From an uncultured Odoribacter sp. (lineage in GTDB: Bacteria > Bacteroidota > Bacteroidia > Bacteroidales > Marinifilaceae), in assembly GCA_900544025.1 (NCBI GenBank), contig UQTM01000076.1:1-16496 (forward strand): a stretch of 16,496 bases of DNA, in the 5' to 3' direction. Positions within the stretch are counted from its first letter, which is position 1. Each line of letters starts with the position of its first letter. A program made the position numbers and the translations under genes. The notes beneath the pieces were generated by a model that saw only the letters and a program-made list of their open reading frames with translations, had not been told where the DNA came from and made no database searches. Shown here in pieces: positions 1-8,245 of this stretch.

Positions 1-5
1 GTATC

Positions 6-28
6 TAAAAAAACGTTCGTTTTTTTTA
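6..28. repeat. A/T-rich inverted repeat around AAACG-TT-CGTTT
   Basis: The sequence reads CTAAAAAAACG, then TT, then CGTTTTTTTTAG, an almost perfect inverted repeat. It could be a weak bidirectional terminator with A and T tracts, belonging to a gene left of the window. It could also be a protein-binding palindrome, because the same AAACG-NN-CGTTT core occurs in the right flank at 16206-16217. A 2-nt loop is too tight for RNA, so a hairpin would have to open the ACG/CGT pairs and have mostly A-U pairs. The function is undecided. Confidence 0.4.
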
Positions 29-288
29 GGCAAAATTCATAAAATATATTAAAAACTAATAAATTAGAGCACAATTTCCGGTGATCTTATTTCTGATTTA
101 TCCTTCTCTGCTAAAATTTGCTTTCCACGACCTCTTTAAACAAGATAAATCACTACATATCATACACTTACCCTCTATCAGCCAGATACATAAAATGTAA
201 AAAGCTAAAACAGATCGGATAAGTTCCCAAAATTCTATGCCTATATTGCAGATAAATACCGCTTATATCGTATCCGACGAAAATTCTG

Positions 289-306
289 CCGGAAAAGAAG
301 TTCCGG
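289..306. repeat. Inverted repeat CCGGAA-N6-TTCCGG
   Basis: Two perfect 6-bp arms, CCGGAA (289-294) and TTCCGG (301-306), are separated by AAGAAG. The plus strand continues with AAAAAG and the minus strand with CAGAATTTT, so neither side has a clear U tract. It may be a small hairpin or chance in a purine-rich stretch. Confidence 0.25.
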
Positions 307-380
307 AAAAAGAAACTTTATGAAAAGAAGAAAAAATATGACAATCCGGAACTCGGAACGGAAATAAGCAGGAAAGAAAG

Positions 381-402
381 AAAAAAATCGGACAACCCCG
401 AT
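381..402 (-). terminator. Possible weak second terminator
   Basis: On the minus strand, ATCGG (398-402) can pair with CCGAT (387-391) over a six-base loop, followed at once by a run of T residues (381-387 are A on the plus strand). The stem is only 5 bp. It lies just beyond the stronger hairpin at 418-449 and could act as a tandem backup. Confidence 0.35.
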
Positions 403-408
403 ATATAA

Positions 409-449
409 GTAAAAAGGAAAGAGTCATCGGACAAATCCGGTGACTCTTT
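409..449 (-). terminator. Intrinsic terminator of the operon
   Basis: The arms at 418-431 and 436-449 form a 14-bp stem (AAAGAGTCACCGGA with TCCGATGACTCTTT on the minus strand) with one G-T position and a TTTG loop. On the minus strand the stem is followed by CCTTTTTACTT (409-417 and beyond). It starts about 29 nt after the stop codon of the last gene, the expected place for a rho-independent terminator of the whole operon. The plus-strand side lacks a comparable U tract, so it is probably directional. Confidence 0.8.
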
Positions 450-477
450 CAAGAGACAGAATACTAAACAACCTTAA

Positions 478-2352
478 TCACTTATAAAAACGCACCAAAC
501 CTTCTTTAGGACACTTCACCCCACCTTCGGTAATACAGAGAATCTGCCCATCGTCGAGCACAACTGCATCCATTCTCCGGCAAAGGAAATAATAGGCATC
601 GTAAGTATATTTTGTGAATAAAGTCTCAAAATTATTCCAGGTCTGCCCATCATTGTCGGAAGTGGTTATCCCAAATCCCTCTCCATAAGCCGGGCTGCCG
701 ATGATACGGTTTTCATCGTTGGCAAAACTCGACATCTGATTGGAAGGGGTAAAATGGGTGATCTTGCCGTTCTGTGAAACAGTAGCTCCGGCATAGCGAT
801 ATCCCCTCGTACCCGTCGCTAAATTGCCGAATTCCGGCTCACTCCAACTTTGTCCGCCATCCGAACTATAAGCAACCTTACATTTCGTAGTCGTCTCATT
901 GTGTGACAGAATCACCATCAGGCGCCCGTCGGAAAGTTCTACGATATTCCCTCCCGTCGCATTATTCATATTGACAGGAGTTCCGGCAGTCCAGGTAGCC
1001 CCCTGATCGTCGGAATAGATAGCGGCCACGGTATTGACATTCGTTTTCGAGCATTGAGTCAAAACCACCAAGCGGCCGGCATGATCTCCATGTTCCAATT
1101 CTATACCATGACCGGACAAGGTGGATTGTGCATATTCTCCCTGTAAATCGGTAGTGATCTTTTGCGGTGCACTCCAACTACCACCGTTATTATCCGAGGT
1201 GATCTGATAAATATCGAAAGTTGAGCCATCCAGATAACCGGATTTATCCAATGTATAGAGCAAGTAATTTTTACCGTTACTACCGGTCAGGGCAACAGGG
1301 CTGATATTGACCGTATTCCGGTCGCCGACCAGTGTAGTCAATGTATTCCAGGTACTTCCTCCGTCTGTCGAGCGTTTCATGACAATGTCGGTGGCATTGC
1401 TCCGCCGGCGTGCATATTCTTCATTGGAGGTCAGTTCATATTCTGCAACCCGTCCCTCTGCAAATAAGAGCACATCCCCGTTGGCAGCCTGAGTCAGGGC
1501 AGGAGATTGAATCGTAATGTAATTACCTTCCGATTCATTACAAACAAAATCGATCACTTCCTCGATGTCCCCCTCCATATATACATCGTAAAAGCTGACG
1601 GAGTTTCTCCAGGGGCAAAACATGATAGGCATGCTGTGTACGTCCTGCGGAACATTGTAATACCAAATCACTCTTCCGTTGATCTTAAAATATACGAAAT
1701 AATCGACACACACCAATTCGAGCTCAAAAGGCTCTCCCGGAGTCATGACTTCGGTCATAATAGGCCAATCGTTACTATTGATCAAGGCTCCGTCGATCTG
1801 TGCAAAAAAGATAGGATTTCCGTTGAAGCCGCTTCCCCCGTCTATACCGGCCGTATGCCTTTTACTAAAACCGCTTTTGGAGCCAAACCAAAAATAGGGA
1901 GCGGTTCCGGCCACATAAGGCAACGACATTTTTGCATAAAAATACCATTTAGAACCAGAAGCGTATTTCACGAAGGGTTTAGTGAAAAAACTGGCATATT
2001 GGTAACTGGTATTACTGTTATAACCGTGATCGGTATTGTCGAGGGCGTAAAAATTCCAGCATTGTCTGGAAGTATAACGTCCCTCCTCAGCATACCAGGC
2101 CAATGTATCGCCAAATTGCGGATAAAAATCACTGTAACCTTTAAAAATAGCTTTGGTATAATCCGGAATACCGTTTTTAACCAGCCACACTCCGTCTTGC
2201 CGGGTAGAATCGAACGGGAAAGGAAGAGTGTCCGGAACAATATCTTTCTCCCCATAAGGACCGGGCATATCGAAATGCTGTTCTTTATAGCAACCGCCCA
2301 TCACAAGGGCTATGACTATAATGATAAATATAGAAGTAGATAGATGTTTCAT
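478..2352 (-). CDS. Lipoprotein: ConA-like + degenerate Asp-box propeller
   Basis: A 624-aa predicted surface lipoprotein with signal peptide and lipobox MGGC (Cys21). Residues about 75-265 look like a concanavalin-A/LamG-type beta-sandwich (aromatic-rich; FELELVCVDYFVYFKING near 209-226). Residues about 275-624 form a sialidase-like Asp-box propeller with five S-x-D-x-G-x-T/S-W boxes ending at W335, W393, W454, W503 and W572, plus the EGR motif (299-301). By eye, canonical GH33 catalytic positions are lost: the FRIP arginine aligns with Gln282, the acid/base Asp with Arg317, the second triad Arg with Ser483, and the Tyr nucleophile with Arg593. The third Arg is unclear (Arg549 is displaced). 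It is therefore unlikely to be an ordinary exo-alpha-sialidase, although automatic annotation would probably call it one. It could be a glycan-binding propeller or a BNR-fold enzyme with other chemistry. It is the last gene of the operon, 22 nt after the second SusD. Confidence 0.8.
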   Translation of the reverse strand: MKHLSTSIFIIIVIALVMGGCYKEQHFDMPGPYGEKDIVPDTLPFPFDSTRQDGVWLVKNGIPDYTKAIFKGYSDFYPQFGDTLAWYAEEGRYTSRQCWNFYALDNTDHGYNSNTSYQYASFFTKPFVKYASGSKWYFYAKMSLPYVAGTAPYFWFGSKSGFSKRHTAGIDGGSGFNGNPIFFAQIDGALINSNDWPIMTEVMTPGEPFELELVCVDYFVYFKINGRVIWYYNVPQDVHSMPIMFCPWRNSVSFYDVYMEGDIEEVIDFVCNESEGNYITIQSPALTQAANGDVLLFAEGRVAEYELTSNEEYARRRSNATDIVMKRSTDGGSTWNTLTTLVGDRNTVNISPVALTGSNGKNYLLYTLDKSGYLDGSTFDIYQITSDNNGGSWSAPQKITTDLQGEYAQSTLSGHGIELEHGDHAGRLVVLTQCSKTNVNTVAAIYSDDQGATWTAGTPVNMNNATGGNIVELSDGRLMVILSHNETTTKCKVAYSSDGGQSWSEPEFGNLATGTRGYRYAGATVSQNGKITHFTPSNQMSSFANDENRIIGSPAYGEGFGITTSDNDGQTWNNFETLFTKYTYDAYYFLCRRMDAVVLDDGQILCITEGGVKCPKEGLVRFYK

Positions 2353-2374
2353 ATTTTCTTTATTTTATCGTTTA

Positions 2375-3901
2375 TTATTCCCAGCGTTGCGGATCTACAG
2401 GCAGGTACCAGTTATTCTCGTCGGACAGCCAGTTATACATAGCAGCCCTTTCCGCTTTCGGATATTTCTTGGAAACAAAAGAAGGTAACACATCCTTTCG
2501 CCCGATTTTTTTAGAAACCAGCAAAAGGTCATACCATCTTTTTCCTTCAAAAGCCAGTTCCCTGGCACGTTCAGCCAACAAAAGGTCTTCGAGGTTTTCC
2601 ACCGACATGTCGATTTCCGCTTTATCGTATTGGCTCAATCCCCGGTTGGAACGCACAAGATTCAGGAAATAGAGAGCTCCACCGGGATTACCCTGACGGT
2701 TTTCCGCCATCCCTTTCAATAAATAGATATCTGCGGAACGATAGATATGCCAGCTGGCGACACTTTTATAAGCGTCACGCATGGCGGTTTCACCGTCCTG
2801 ACCGATGTATTTCCAAATCAGATCCTGTTTGTTGATCCGCTTGAAAGTGTAATTGGGGCGGATGTCACCGGATTCGATAAACAGGGAATCGACTATATCC
2901 TTGACGGGTTTTAGCAAATATTCCCCTCCATCGGTGGCGACATTGGAAGTAAATTCCTGCAAACGGTTCGTTTCATGGCTTTTGTCGAAATTGTATCCCA
3001 ACAGATTGACCACATGTCCGGCAGCATAGGTAGAAGTGAAAGTGTTTCCCCATGTTCCGGGAGAAGTGACGTCGTAAGTGCTATTTTTAATGATCAGGTC
3101 TGCATAAGCCGAGGCTTTCAGATACTCTCCCATCCACATGGCCACATCACAGGCAAGGGCATAGGCGGCCGATAGGTTTGCCCGTCCGAATTTTTCCTCA
3201 TTGGACAAACTGCTGCCGTTCCATTTAAAATCCATACGCAACATACCCATGGCTTTTTTCGTGTCGCTGTAAACTTGCTGCCAGGCTTGCTGCTCGTTGG
3301 CCGGCTGCATAGCGATATCCCGCAATTCTTCGGCTGTCAATTCGATGGTTTTCAAGTGAATAGTATCTCCGGATTCTGTCACTCGGGCCACATCTTCGGT
3401 CAGGTCTTCCGTAATAATCGGAAATTCCTTAAAAGTCCTTACCAGATAAAAGTAGCACAAGGCCCGGAGATAATAGGCTTCCCCATAATAGGCATTGATA
3501 GCGTTGTCATCGAGCGAAAAATCGATCTTGGCAACCTCTCCGATATTCTCGATTTGCCGGTTACACCGGGCAATGGCCTTATACAGCCCGGCATAGTTCG
3601 TGTAGGGATTCAAATCGGTTACTTTGTTATTGACAAACTCCGTAATATAAGGGTCTTTCCCCTCTGCTCCGGCAGTAACCAGGTCTGCCCGGGCAGAGCC
3701 CCATAGCAAGAATTTATGCACTTCTTGCGACAGAACGGAGTAGATACCCAGAGCTCCCGCATTCAAGTCCTCTCGGGAAGAAGGGAAATCGCTTTCCCTG
3801 ACACTGTCGTTGTTTTCAGGATCGAAAAAATCTTCACAACTGCTGCATACGCAACAAACAATCAACGCAATGAATCGGATAATATAGTAATGTTTTCTCA
3901 T
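2375..3901 (-). CDS. SusD/RagB-family lipoprotein (second pair)
   Basis: A 508-aa surface glycan- or nutrient-binding lipoprotein of the SusD family, expected to cap the SusC-like barrel encoded 16 nt upstream. The signal peptide is Cys-rich and ends in a lipobox (CSSC, Cys22) followed by EDFFD, an acidic stretch consistent with export to the cell surface. Family hallmarks are the helical segment YLRALCYFYLVRTFKEFP (about 145-161) and the C-terminal ERARELAFEGKRW (444-456). The length is normal for SusD. The N-terminal part resembles the first SusD of this operon (shared WG..RA and TEFV spacing), suggesting the two are paralogues from a module duplication. The ligand is unknown; SusD proteins bind oligosaccharides, and some relatives bind peptides. 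Confidence 0.93.
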   Translation of the reverse strand: MRKHYYIIRFIALIVCCVCSSCEDFFDPENNDSVRESDFPSSREDLNAGALGIYSVLSQEVHKFLLWGSARADLVTAGAEGKDPYITEFVNNKVTDLNPYTNYAGLYKAIARCNRQIENIGEVAKIDFSLDDNAINAYYGEAYYLRALCYFYLVRTFKEFPIITEDLTEDVARVTESGDTIHLKTIELTAEELRDIAMQPANEQQAWQQVYSDTKKAMGMLRMDFKWNGSSLSNEEKFGRANLSAAYALACDVAMWMGEYLKASAYADLIIKNSTYDVTSPGTWGNTFTSTYAAGHVVNLLGYNFDKSHETNRLQEFTSNVATDGGEYLLKPVKDIVDSLFIESGDIRPNYTFKRINKQDLIWKYIGQDGETAMRDAYKSVASWHIYRSADIYLLKGMAENRQGNPGGALYFLNLVRSNRGLSQYDKAEIDMSVENLEDLLLAERARELAFEGKRWYDLLLVSKKIGRKDVLPSFVSKKYPKAERAAMYNWLSDENNWYLPVDPQRWE

Positions 3902-3917
3902 ATTCCTGGGATTTTAA

Positions 3918-6737
3918 TTACAATGAAATATTTACTCCAAAAACGTATGAACGCGGATTAGGAGCCCCACCTGTATCCACTCCCCTCAACATAGGATCGT
4001 TGGATAAAAATACTTCCGGGTCGAGCCCGCTATAACCGGTTACAGTGAACAGGTTATTACAGTTGGCAAACACTTTCAAGCCTTTCAGAAAACCCGACCG
4101 TTTTTTCAAAGGAATATCATAAGCCAATGAAAGAGTCTTCAGTTTCAGATAGCTGCCGTCTTCCACCCATTTATTGGAAGCATTAAAATTTCCGGACGGA
4201 TCATTGTAAGCAGCTCTCGGCAATTCTCCTTTACCGGGCAATGTTTCGGAAATCCAACGGCCTTTTGCCGCAGCGACAGGGACACTTAAATCCGACATGG
4301 AGCTCAAATGCTGGTTAAACAAATTATACACGTCGTTACCATAGCTATAAGTGAACAACATAGATAATTCTATTCCTGTAAAGTTTAACCGCGTTCCGAA
4401 TCCACCGTAGAAATCCGGGAGAGGGGAACCGATCACCTGCATATCTTTGGCATTGATGATGCCGTCTTCATTGATGTCCTCCATTTTATAATCCCCGGCC
4501 AGATAAAGCGTTCCGTCCGCCCGCTTCAGGTCCACTTCCGAAGACGTGTTGTAGATTCCTTGTATCTTATAACCGTAAAACGATCCCAAAGCCTCATCCT
4601 GACGGAGAATGCTGGAAAATTTATCATATTCCCTGATGATATCTCCGTTATTCAGGTGTTTCACTTTATTTTTCAGCGTCGAGATATTCGCAAACAATTC
4701 CCAATTCCATTTTTGATTACGGATCACATTCGCATTCAGAGAAAATTCAAACCCCTGGTTGATAACATCTCCGTTATTTTCGAACTGGGGATCGAGTCCG
4801 ATTTCAATCGGCAGGGATTTCTGTGTCAGCATTCCGGTTGTCTTCTTATAATAATAACCTGCATATACATCGATCCGGTCGATCAGCCGGGCTTTTATTC
4901 CTCCCTCGTAATTATTGGTGATTTCGGGTTTGAGCTTCTTGTTGGCTACATTTCCCAGATACACTCCTCCGTACGCCAGATAATGGGTCGGATAATACAA
5001 GGTATGCTGATAACTTCCACGGATATCGTTGTTGCCTACCCGCCCCCAGGAAGCATTCACACCCAAATAATACTTGTCGAGCTTAAGCACATCGACACCT
5101 AAATTAAGCCCGCCGTAGATGCCCCATCTTCCTTTCGGGCCGAAATTAGACGAACCTTCCACATAAATCCGTCCGTCGAGGGAAACCCGGTCCCAATACC
5201 GGACACCTGCCTCCGCATAAAAACTCAGGAAATTTTGTTTGTAATTCATATTGCTGATAGAATCCACATCCCCGTATCCCAACGATTCAAAATCGTCCGT
5301 AGAAGCATTTACCCGGCGTCCGTATGCCGATTTTTCTTCTTCGTTCTCTACGATAAATCCGGCTTTCCCGTGCCAGCTACCGTCCCCGAGAAAACTACCG
5401 GTTCTTTCTGCCCAGGTATTCCAACGCAAAATATAATCGCTGTAAGTTCTTTTCGCATTTTGTCTTTTACGATATTCGTCGGGAGCAATTCCTTCCGCCA
5501 GTCTCCGCAGATCTTCGATAGAATTAACATAACTGATACTTAAAGAGGTACTTACCGCAGTTCGGGGTGCAACAGCCCAGTTCGCCCTGATCATTCCGTC
5601 CACCCGGTTGTCCGTACCCTTGTTTTGAAGGTTACTTTTGAACATGGCCGGATTACTTTTTCCCAATTCGTCCACTCCTGCATTGATGGTGGTGGCTATA
5701 CCATTATCGTCGTAATACATCGGAGAGAGAAAAGGGGCTTTGGTTAAAGCTACATACAACGGGTGTACAGCCCAATTGTTGCCCTGATCGTAGAAACGCG
5801 AAGTTCCGTAAGAGTAAGCCAAATAATTGGCAATACTGATTTTCTGCGAGATTTTATAATCGAGGTTGATACGCATATTGAAACGATTGTAAGCAGTGGG
5901 ATCGATCGTACCCTCCTGCGAACTGTAACCTACACCGAACATATAACGCGTATCACCGTCACCACCGCTCATTTTTACCTGGTAGTCCTGGAACATGGCA
6001 TTGCGTTTCACCATATCCAGCCAATCGGTAGAGTGATTGTATTTCGGGTGACCGGCATTGAAAATATTCATTTGCTGCAAATCGACAATGGTATTTCCCA
6101 TATTGTGCATATAATCGAACAAATAGCTTCTGAAATCTTCGCCGCCCATCATTTCCATCTTATTATAATCGGCTTGCTGAAATCCGACCCGTGCCACAAT
6201 ATCGATAGATGTACTACCGGCTACCCCCTTATTGGTGGTCAGGTCGATCACTCCATTCGAAGCCCGGCCGCCGTACAACACGGAATTGTATCCGCTTTGC
6301 AGAATCCGGACATCGGCGACATCCAGCGGATTAATAAACGCCGTATTCGACAGGGCGAACCCCGAAGCAAAAGGATTGATGTTCCTGGCCATCTTTACAA
6401 GCACACCATCGACCACAACATAAGGAGACGCATTTAAATTTGCGGTATTGATTCCCCGTAACAGTACATTGCCGCTATTTCCGGGAGCTCCTCCGTGAGA
6501 GGAATAAACCCCGTTCTGTATTCCCATCAACCCCTTATCAAAAGTCATATAAGAATTGGTAGAATATATCTTTTTCCAATCCGGCTGGGAAGAGCGGGCA
6601 GATTCGTTCTGAACGTCCGCCTGCTGATCCGGTTTGTCTTTTGTCTCTCCGGCGGCCTGAACTCCTGAGGCTGCCAAGGACAAAGAGAGGATTAGAAACA
6701 AATTCCTGAAATCTTTTATATGTATTTTCATATCCAT
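3918..6737 (-). CDS. Short SusC-like transporter without N-terminal extension
   Basis: A 939-aa SusC/RagA-family outer-membrane beta-barrel protein. A signal peptide (about 1-28, ending GVQA) is followed by a roughly 25-residue polar linker and then directly by a plug domain (about 55-172: LLRGINTANLNASPYVVVDG, later VLYGGRASNGVIDLTTNKG). The usual carboxypeptidase-D-like beta-sandwich and the TonB box (EVVV-type) are absent. The plug consensus LKDASA is replaced by LQSGYN (146-151). The barrel is otherwise complete, with the conserved INEDGIINAKD Ca-binding-like loop before the GSPLPDFYGG motif, and an aromatic/hydrophobic terminus (VFGVNISL). Barrel stretches match the first SusC (for example TDW-D, DY, NLDY-IS), so it is a diverged paralogue. 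Translation may start at Met1 or at Met3 (6731), which gives a cleaner MKIHIK signal start. It sits 16 nt before its SusD and 32 nt after the FAS1 gene. Confidence 0.9.
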   Translation of the reverse strand: MDMKIHIKDFRNLFLILSLSLAASGVQAAGETKDKPDQQADVQNESARSSQPDWKKIYSTNSYMTFDKGLMGIQNGVYSSHGGAPGNSGNVLLRGINTANLNASPYVVVDGVLVKMARNINPFASGFALSNTAFINPLDVADVRILQSGYNSVLYGGRASNGVIDLTTNKGVAGSTSIDIVARVGFQQADYNKMEMMGGEDFRSYLFDYMHNMGNTIVDLQQMNIFNAGHPKYNHSTDWLDMVKRNAMFQDYQVKMSGGDGDTRYMFGVGYSSQEGTIDPTAYNRFNMRINLDYKISQKISIANYLAYSYGTSRFYDQGNNWAVHPLYVALTKAPFLSPMYYDDNGIATTINAGVDELGKSNPAMFKSNLQNKGTDNRVDGMIRANWAVAPRTAVSTSLSISYVNSIEDLRRLAEGIAPDEYRKRQNAKRTYSDYILRWNTWAERTGSFLGDGSWHGKAGFIVENEEEKSAYGRRVNASTDDFESLGYGDVDSISNMNYKQNFLSFYAEAGVRYWDRVSLDGRIYVEGSSNFGPKGRWGIYGGLNLGVDVLKLDKYYLGVNASWGRVGNNDIRGSYQHTLYYPTHYLAYGGVYLGNVANKKLKPEITNNYEGGIKARLIDRIDVYAGYYYKKTTGMLTQKSLPIEIGLDPQFENNGDVINQGFEFSLNANVIRNQKWNWELFANISTLKNKVKHLNNGDIIREYDKFSSILRQDEALGSFYGYKIQGIYNTSSEVDLKRADGTLYLAGDYKMEDINEDGIINAKDMQVIGSPLPDFYGGFGTRLNFTGIELSMLFTYSYGNDVYNLFNQHLSSMSDLSVPVAAAKGRWISETLPGKGELPRAAYNDPSGNFNASNKWVEDGSYLKLKTLSLAYDIPLKKRSGFLKGLKVFANCNNLFTVTGYSGLDPEVFLSNDPMLRGVDTGGAPNPRSYVFGVNISL

Positions 6738-6769
6738 TAGTTTTCTTGGTTTGTAAATACCCCGGAATG

Positions 6770-8242
6770 TTATTCTTCAACCGGCCGTAATTGGATGATA
6801 TCGATCATTAAATCACAACAGCTTGAAGGAGCCCGGTTTAACTTGATCACCTGAAAGGTCAGTTTCACCTCTCCACGTTCATCCACCTCGATCTCTCCCA
6901 AATCCTTATATTTTAACCGTGTATAATCCGGCCATTGAACCGCTCCCTGATTCATCCGCAATTCCGGAGAGATAATCTCGTCGTTATAAATCATCATCAA
7001 ATCGGCAGTATTGGATTGGCTATAAATCAGCCTTACAGTCCATTTGCCCTTGACCACATCGGGAATCGTTGTCCAGAAATAATCACCGATCATGAATACA
7101 TCCACACCACAGATCGGAGTCTTCTGACCTTGATGGAAACTGGGAGTTCCCGTATCTTCATATACTTTGGCCGGTGCTACACAAAATACGTTTTGTTCGT
7201 ATTTAAGGCTTCCATCACTATTATAATGAGTCCCTCCGTATAAATTGTGGTTATAAATACCGGGCAGGGTTTCGACAATTACAGCCATCGTATCGAGTAC
7301 GTGATAAATACCGTTTTGAGCTACATTGTTAATTCCCTGGCCGAGTGTCGTACTGAACGGATAAATTTCATTCAGCCACATTTTCCCGTCTTCGTCCACT
7401 TTGAAAGTCAGCGATTCATCCGGATACAGCGAATAAATGCTCCGTCCGTCCAGATTGACATCGAATGCCCGCTCTCCCCAAATAATATGATACGCTGCCC
7501 AATCGAACAGTTCGTTAGCGCTAAGGGCATCCGGATCGAATTGATCTTTTTGTAAAACGGCATCCGGCTCGACAAGCAAAGTCACGACACTATCCTGCAC
7601 ATAAGAAGCCAATCCGGTCTTCTGGAATACATCGAGCATAATGGTGAAATTCCCGCTTTCCTGCAACATATCGAAGATGCTGGTGGTGGGAGGCAACAAC
7701 ACTTTATCGATAACATCGATATAACCGTTGGCCACTTCAATGTCGTATTCCCGGATAGTGGCACGGCTGTTCAATTTAATCGCCTTATAAGATTCCCGCA
7801 CATCCGAAACGACATAGTAATCGTCGCCAAAAAGGCTCGGTGAGTCGAGTATCCCGTTTTCCATGGAAGAACTTTTGATTTTACTGCCGGTAGTCATATA
7901 TTGCAGGTAATCCAGCCAATAATCTGCCGGTTTATCCTGGATCGAACCGATGTTTTCCCCTTTGGCTTTCAATTCTTCGAACAAAGCATCAAAAGCCGCA
8001 TTCGTAGGGACGAAAGCCGTATAAGTGCCGGCTGTGGACATCAGGCTGCTGAAATTGGTATAGTCCAGTAACTGCTTATAAACAGAAAGGTCTTCCCGCT
8101 GGCTGACATAATCGTAAATCTGCATTTTGTCGTTCGAATCAAAGCGCAAACCCGAAAAATCTTCCTTACATCCTCCGCCGGAAAATGCTAAAGCTATGAT
8201 CCCGATGAAGTATAATCCGTATTGGTATATTTTCTTTTTCAT
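6770..8242 (-). CDS. FAS1-domain lipoprotein with extra C-terminal domain
   Basis: A 490-aa lipoprotein (lipobox GGGC, Cys25, followed by KED, a typical surface-export signal). Two fasciclin-like repeats are visible. Repeat 1 (about 40-185) has a clear H1 motif YTAFVPTNAAF (74-84) and H2 motif ANGYIDVIDKVLLPP (171-185). Repeat 2 (about 187-325) is weaker, with VTLLVEPDAVL and QNGIYHVLDTMAVI (309-322). Residues about 330-490 form a different, beta-rich domain (KGKWTVRLIYSQS, LTFQVIKLNR, CCDLMIDIIQLRP) that resembles galactose-binding/CBM-like sandwiches. It contains four Cys (354, 378, 475, 476). FAS1 domains mediate adhesion or ligand binding; the role here is inferred as a surface accessory of the SusCD complexes. 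It starts 3 nt after the stop of the preceding SusD, suggesting translational coupling. Confidence 0.87.
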   Translation of the reverse strand: MKKKIYQYGLYFIGIIALAFSGGGCKEDFSGLRFDSNDKMQIYDYVSQREDLSVYKQLLDYTNFSSLMSTAGTYTAFVPTNAAFDALFEELKAKGENIGSIQDKPADYWLDYLQYMTTGSKIKSSSMENGILDSPSLFGDDYYVVSDVRESYKAIKLNSRATIREYDIEVANGYIDVIDKVLLPPTTSIFDMLQESGNFTIMLDVFQKTGLASYVQDSVVTLLVEPDAVLQKDQFDPDALSANELFDWAAYHIIWGERAFDVNLDGRSIYSLYPDESLTFKVDEDGKMWLNEIYPFSTTLGQGINNVAQNGIYHVLDTMAVIVETLPGIYNHNLYGGTHYNSDGSLKYEQNVFCVAPAKVYEDTGTPSFHQGQKTPICGVDVFMIGDYFWTTIPDVVKGKWTVRLIYSQSNTADLMMIYNDEIISPELRMNQGAVQWPDYTRLKYKDLGEIEVDERGEVKLTFQVIKLNRAPSSCCDLMIDIIQLRPVEE

Positions 8243-8245
8243 AAT

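Larger units (their letters stand above)
1..477. other. Intergenic region after the operon
   Basis: No convincing coding sequence was found in either direction. The right part (about 288-420) is strikingly purine-rich on the plus strand. The segment holds an A/T inverted repeat at 6-28, a CCGGAA/TTCCGG inverted repeat at 289-306, and two terminator-like hairpins near the end of the operon (381-402 and 409-449). The stretch from about 30 to 285 is AT-rich, and I see no promoter with correct Bacteroides spacing in it. Confidence 0.6.

Noticed and set aside
320..367. 15-codon ORF (MKRRKNMTIRN...) on the plus strand in the left intergenic region
   Set aside because: Very short, in a purine-rich stretch, with no promoter and no stable initiation context; chance is the better explanation.
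1507..2343. 278-codon open frame on the plus strand inside the Asp-box lipoprotein gene
   Set aside because: It is antisense to a gene with clear lipobox and Asp boxes; the translation has no recognisable domain or signal and looks like a codon-usage shadow.
478..2352. Direct assignment as a functional exo-alpha-sialidase (nanH)
   Set aside because: Asp boxes are present but the FRIP arginine, second triad arginine, acid/base Asp and nucleophile Tyr appear replaced, so the gene symbol was not given.
4560..5102. 180-codon open frame on the plus strand opposite the second SusC
   Set aside because: Antisense shadow of conserved barrel sequence; no family recognised.
5763..6437. 224-codon open frame on the plus strand opposite the second SusC
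   Set aside because: His/Ile-rich low-complexity translation, antisense to a well-supported SusC plug and barrel region, with no promoter or homology signs.
3918..6737. Second SusC as a pseudogene or frameshifted fragment
   Set aside because: It has its own signal peptide, an uninterrupted 939-codon frame, a complete barrel with the conserved loop and C-terminus, and tight operon spacing, so it is probably functional in a modified form.
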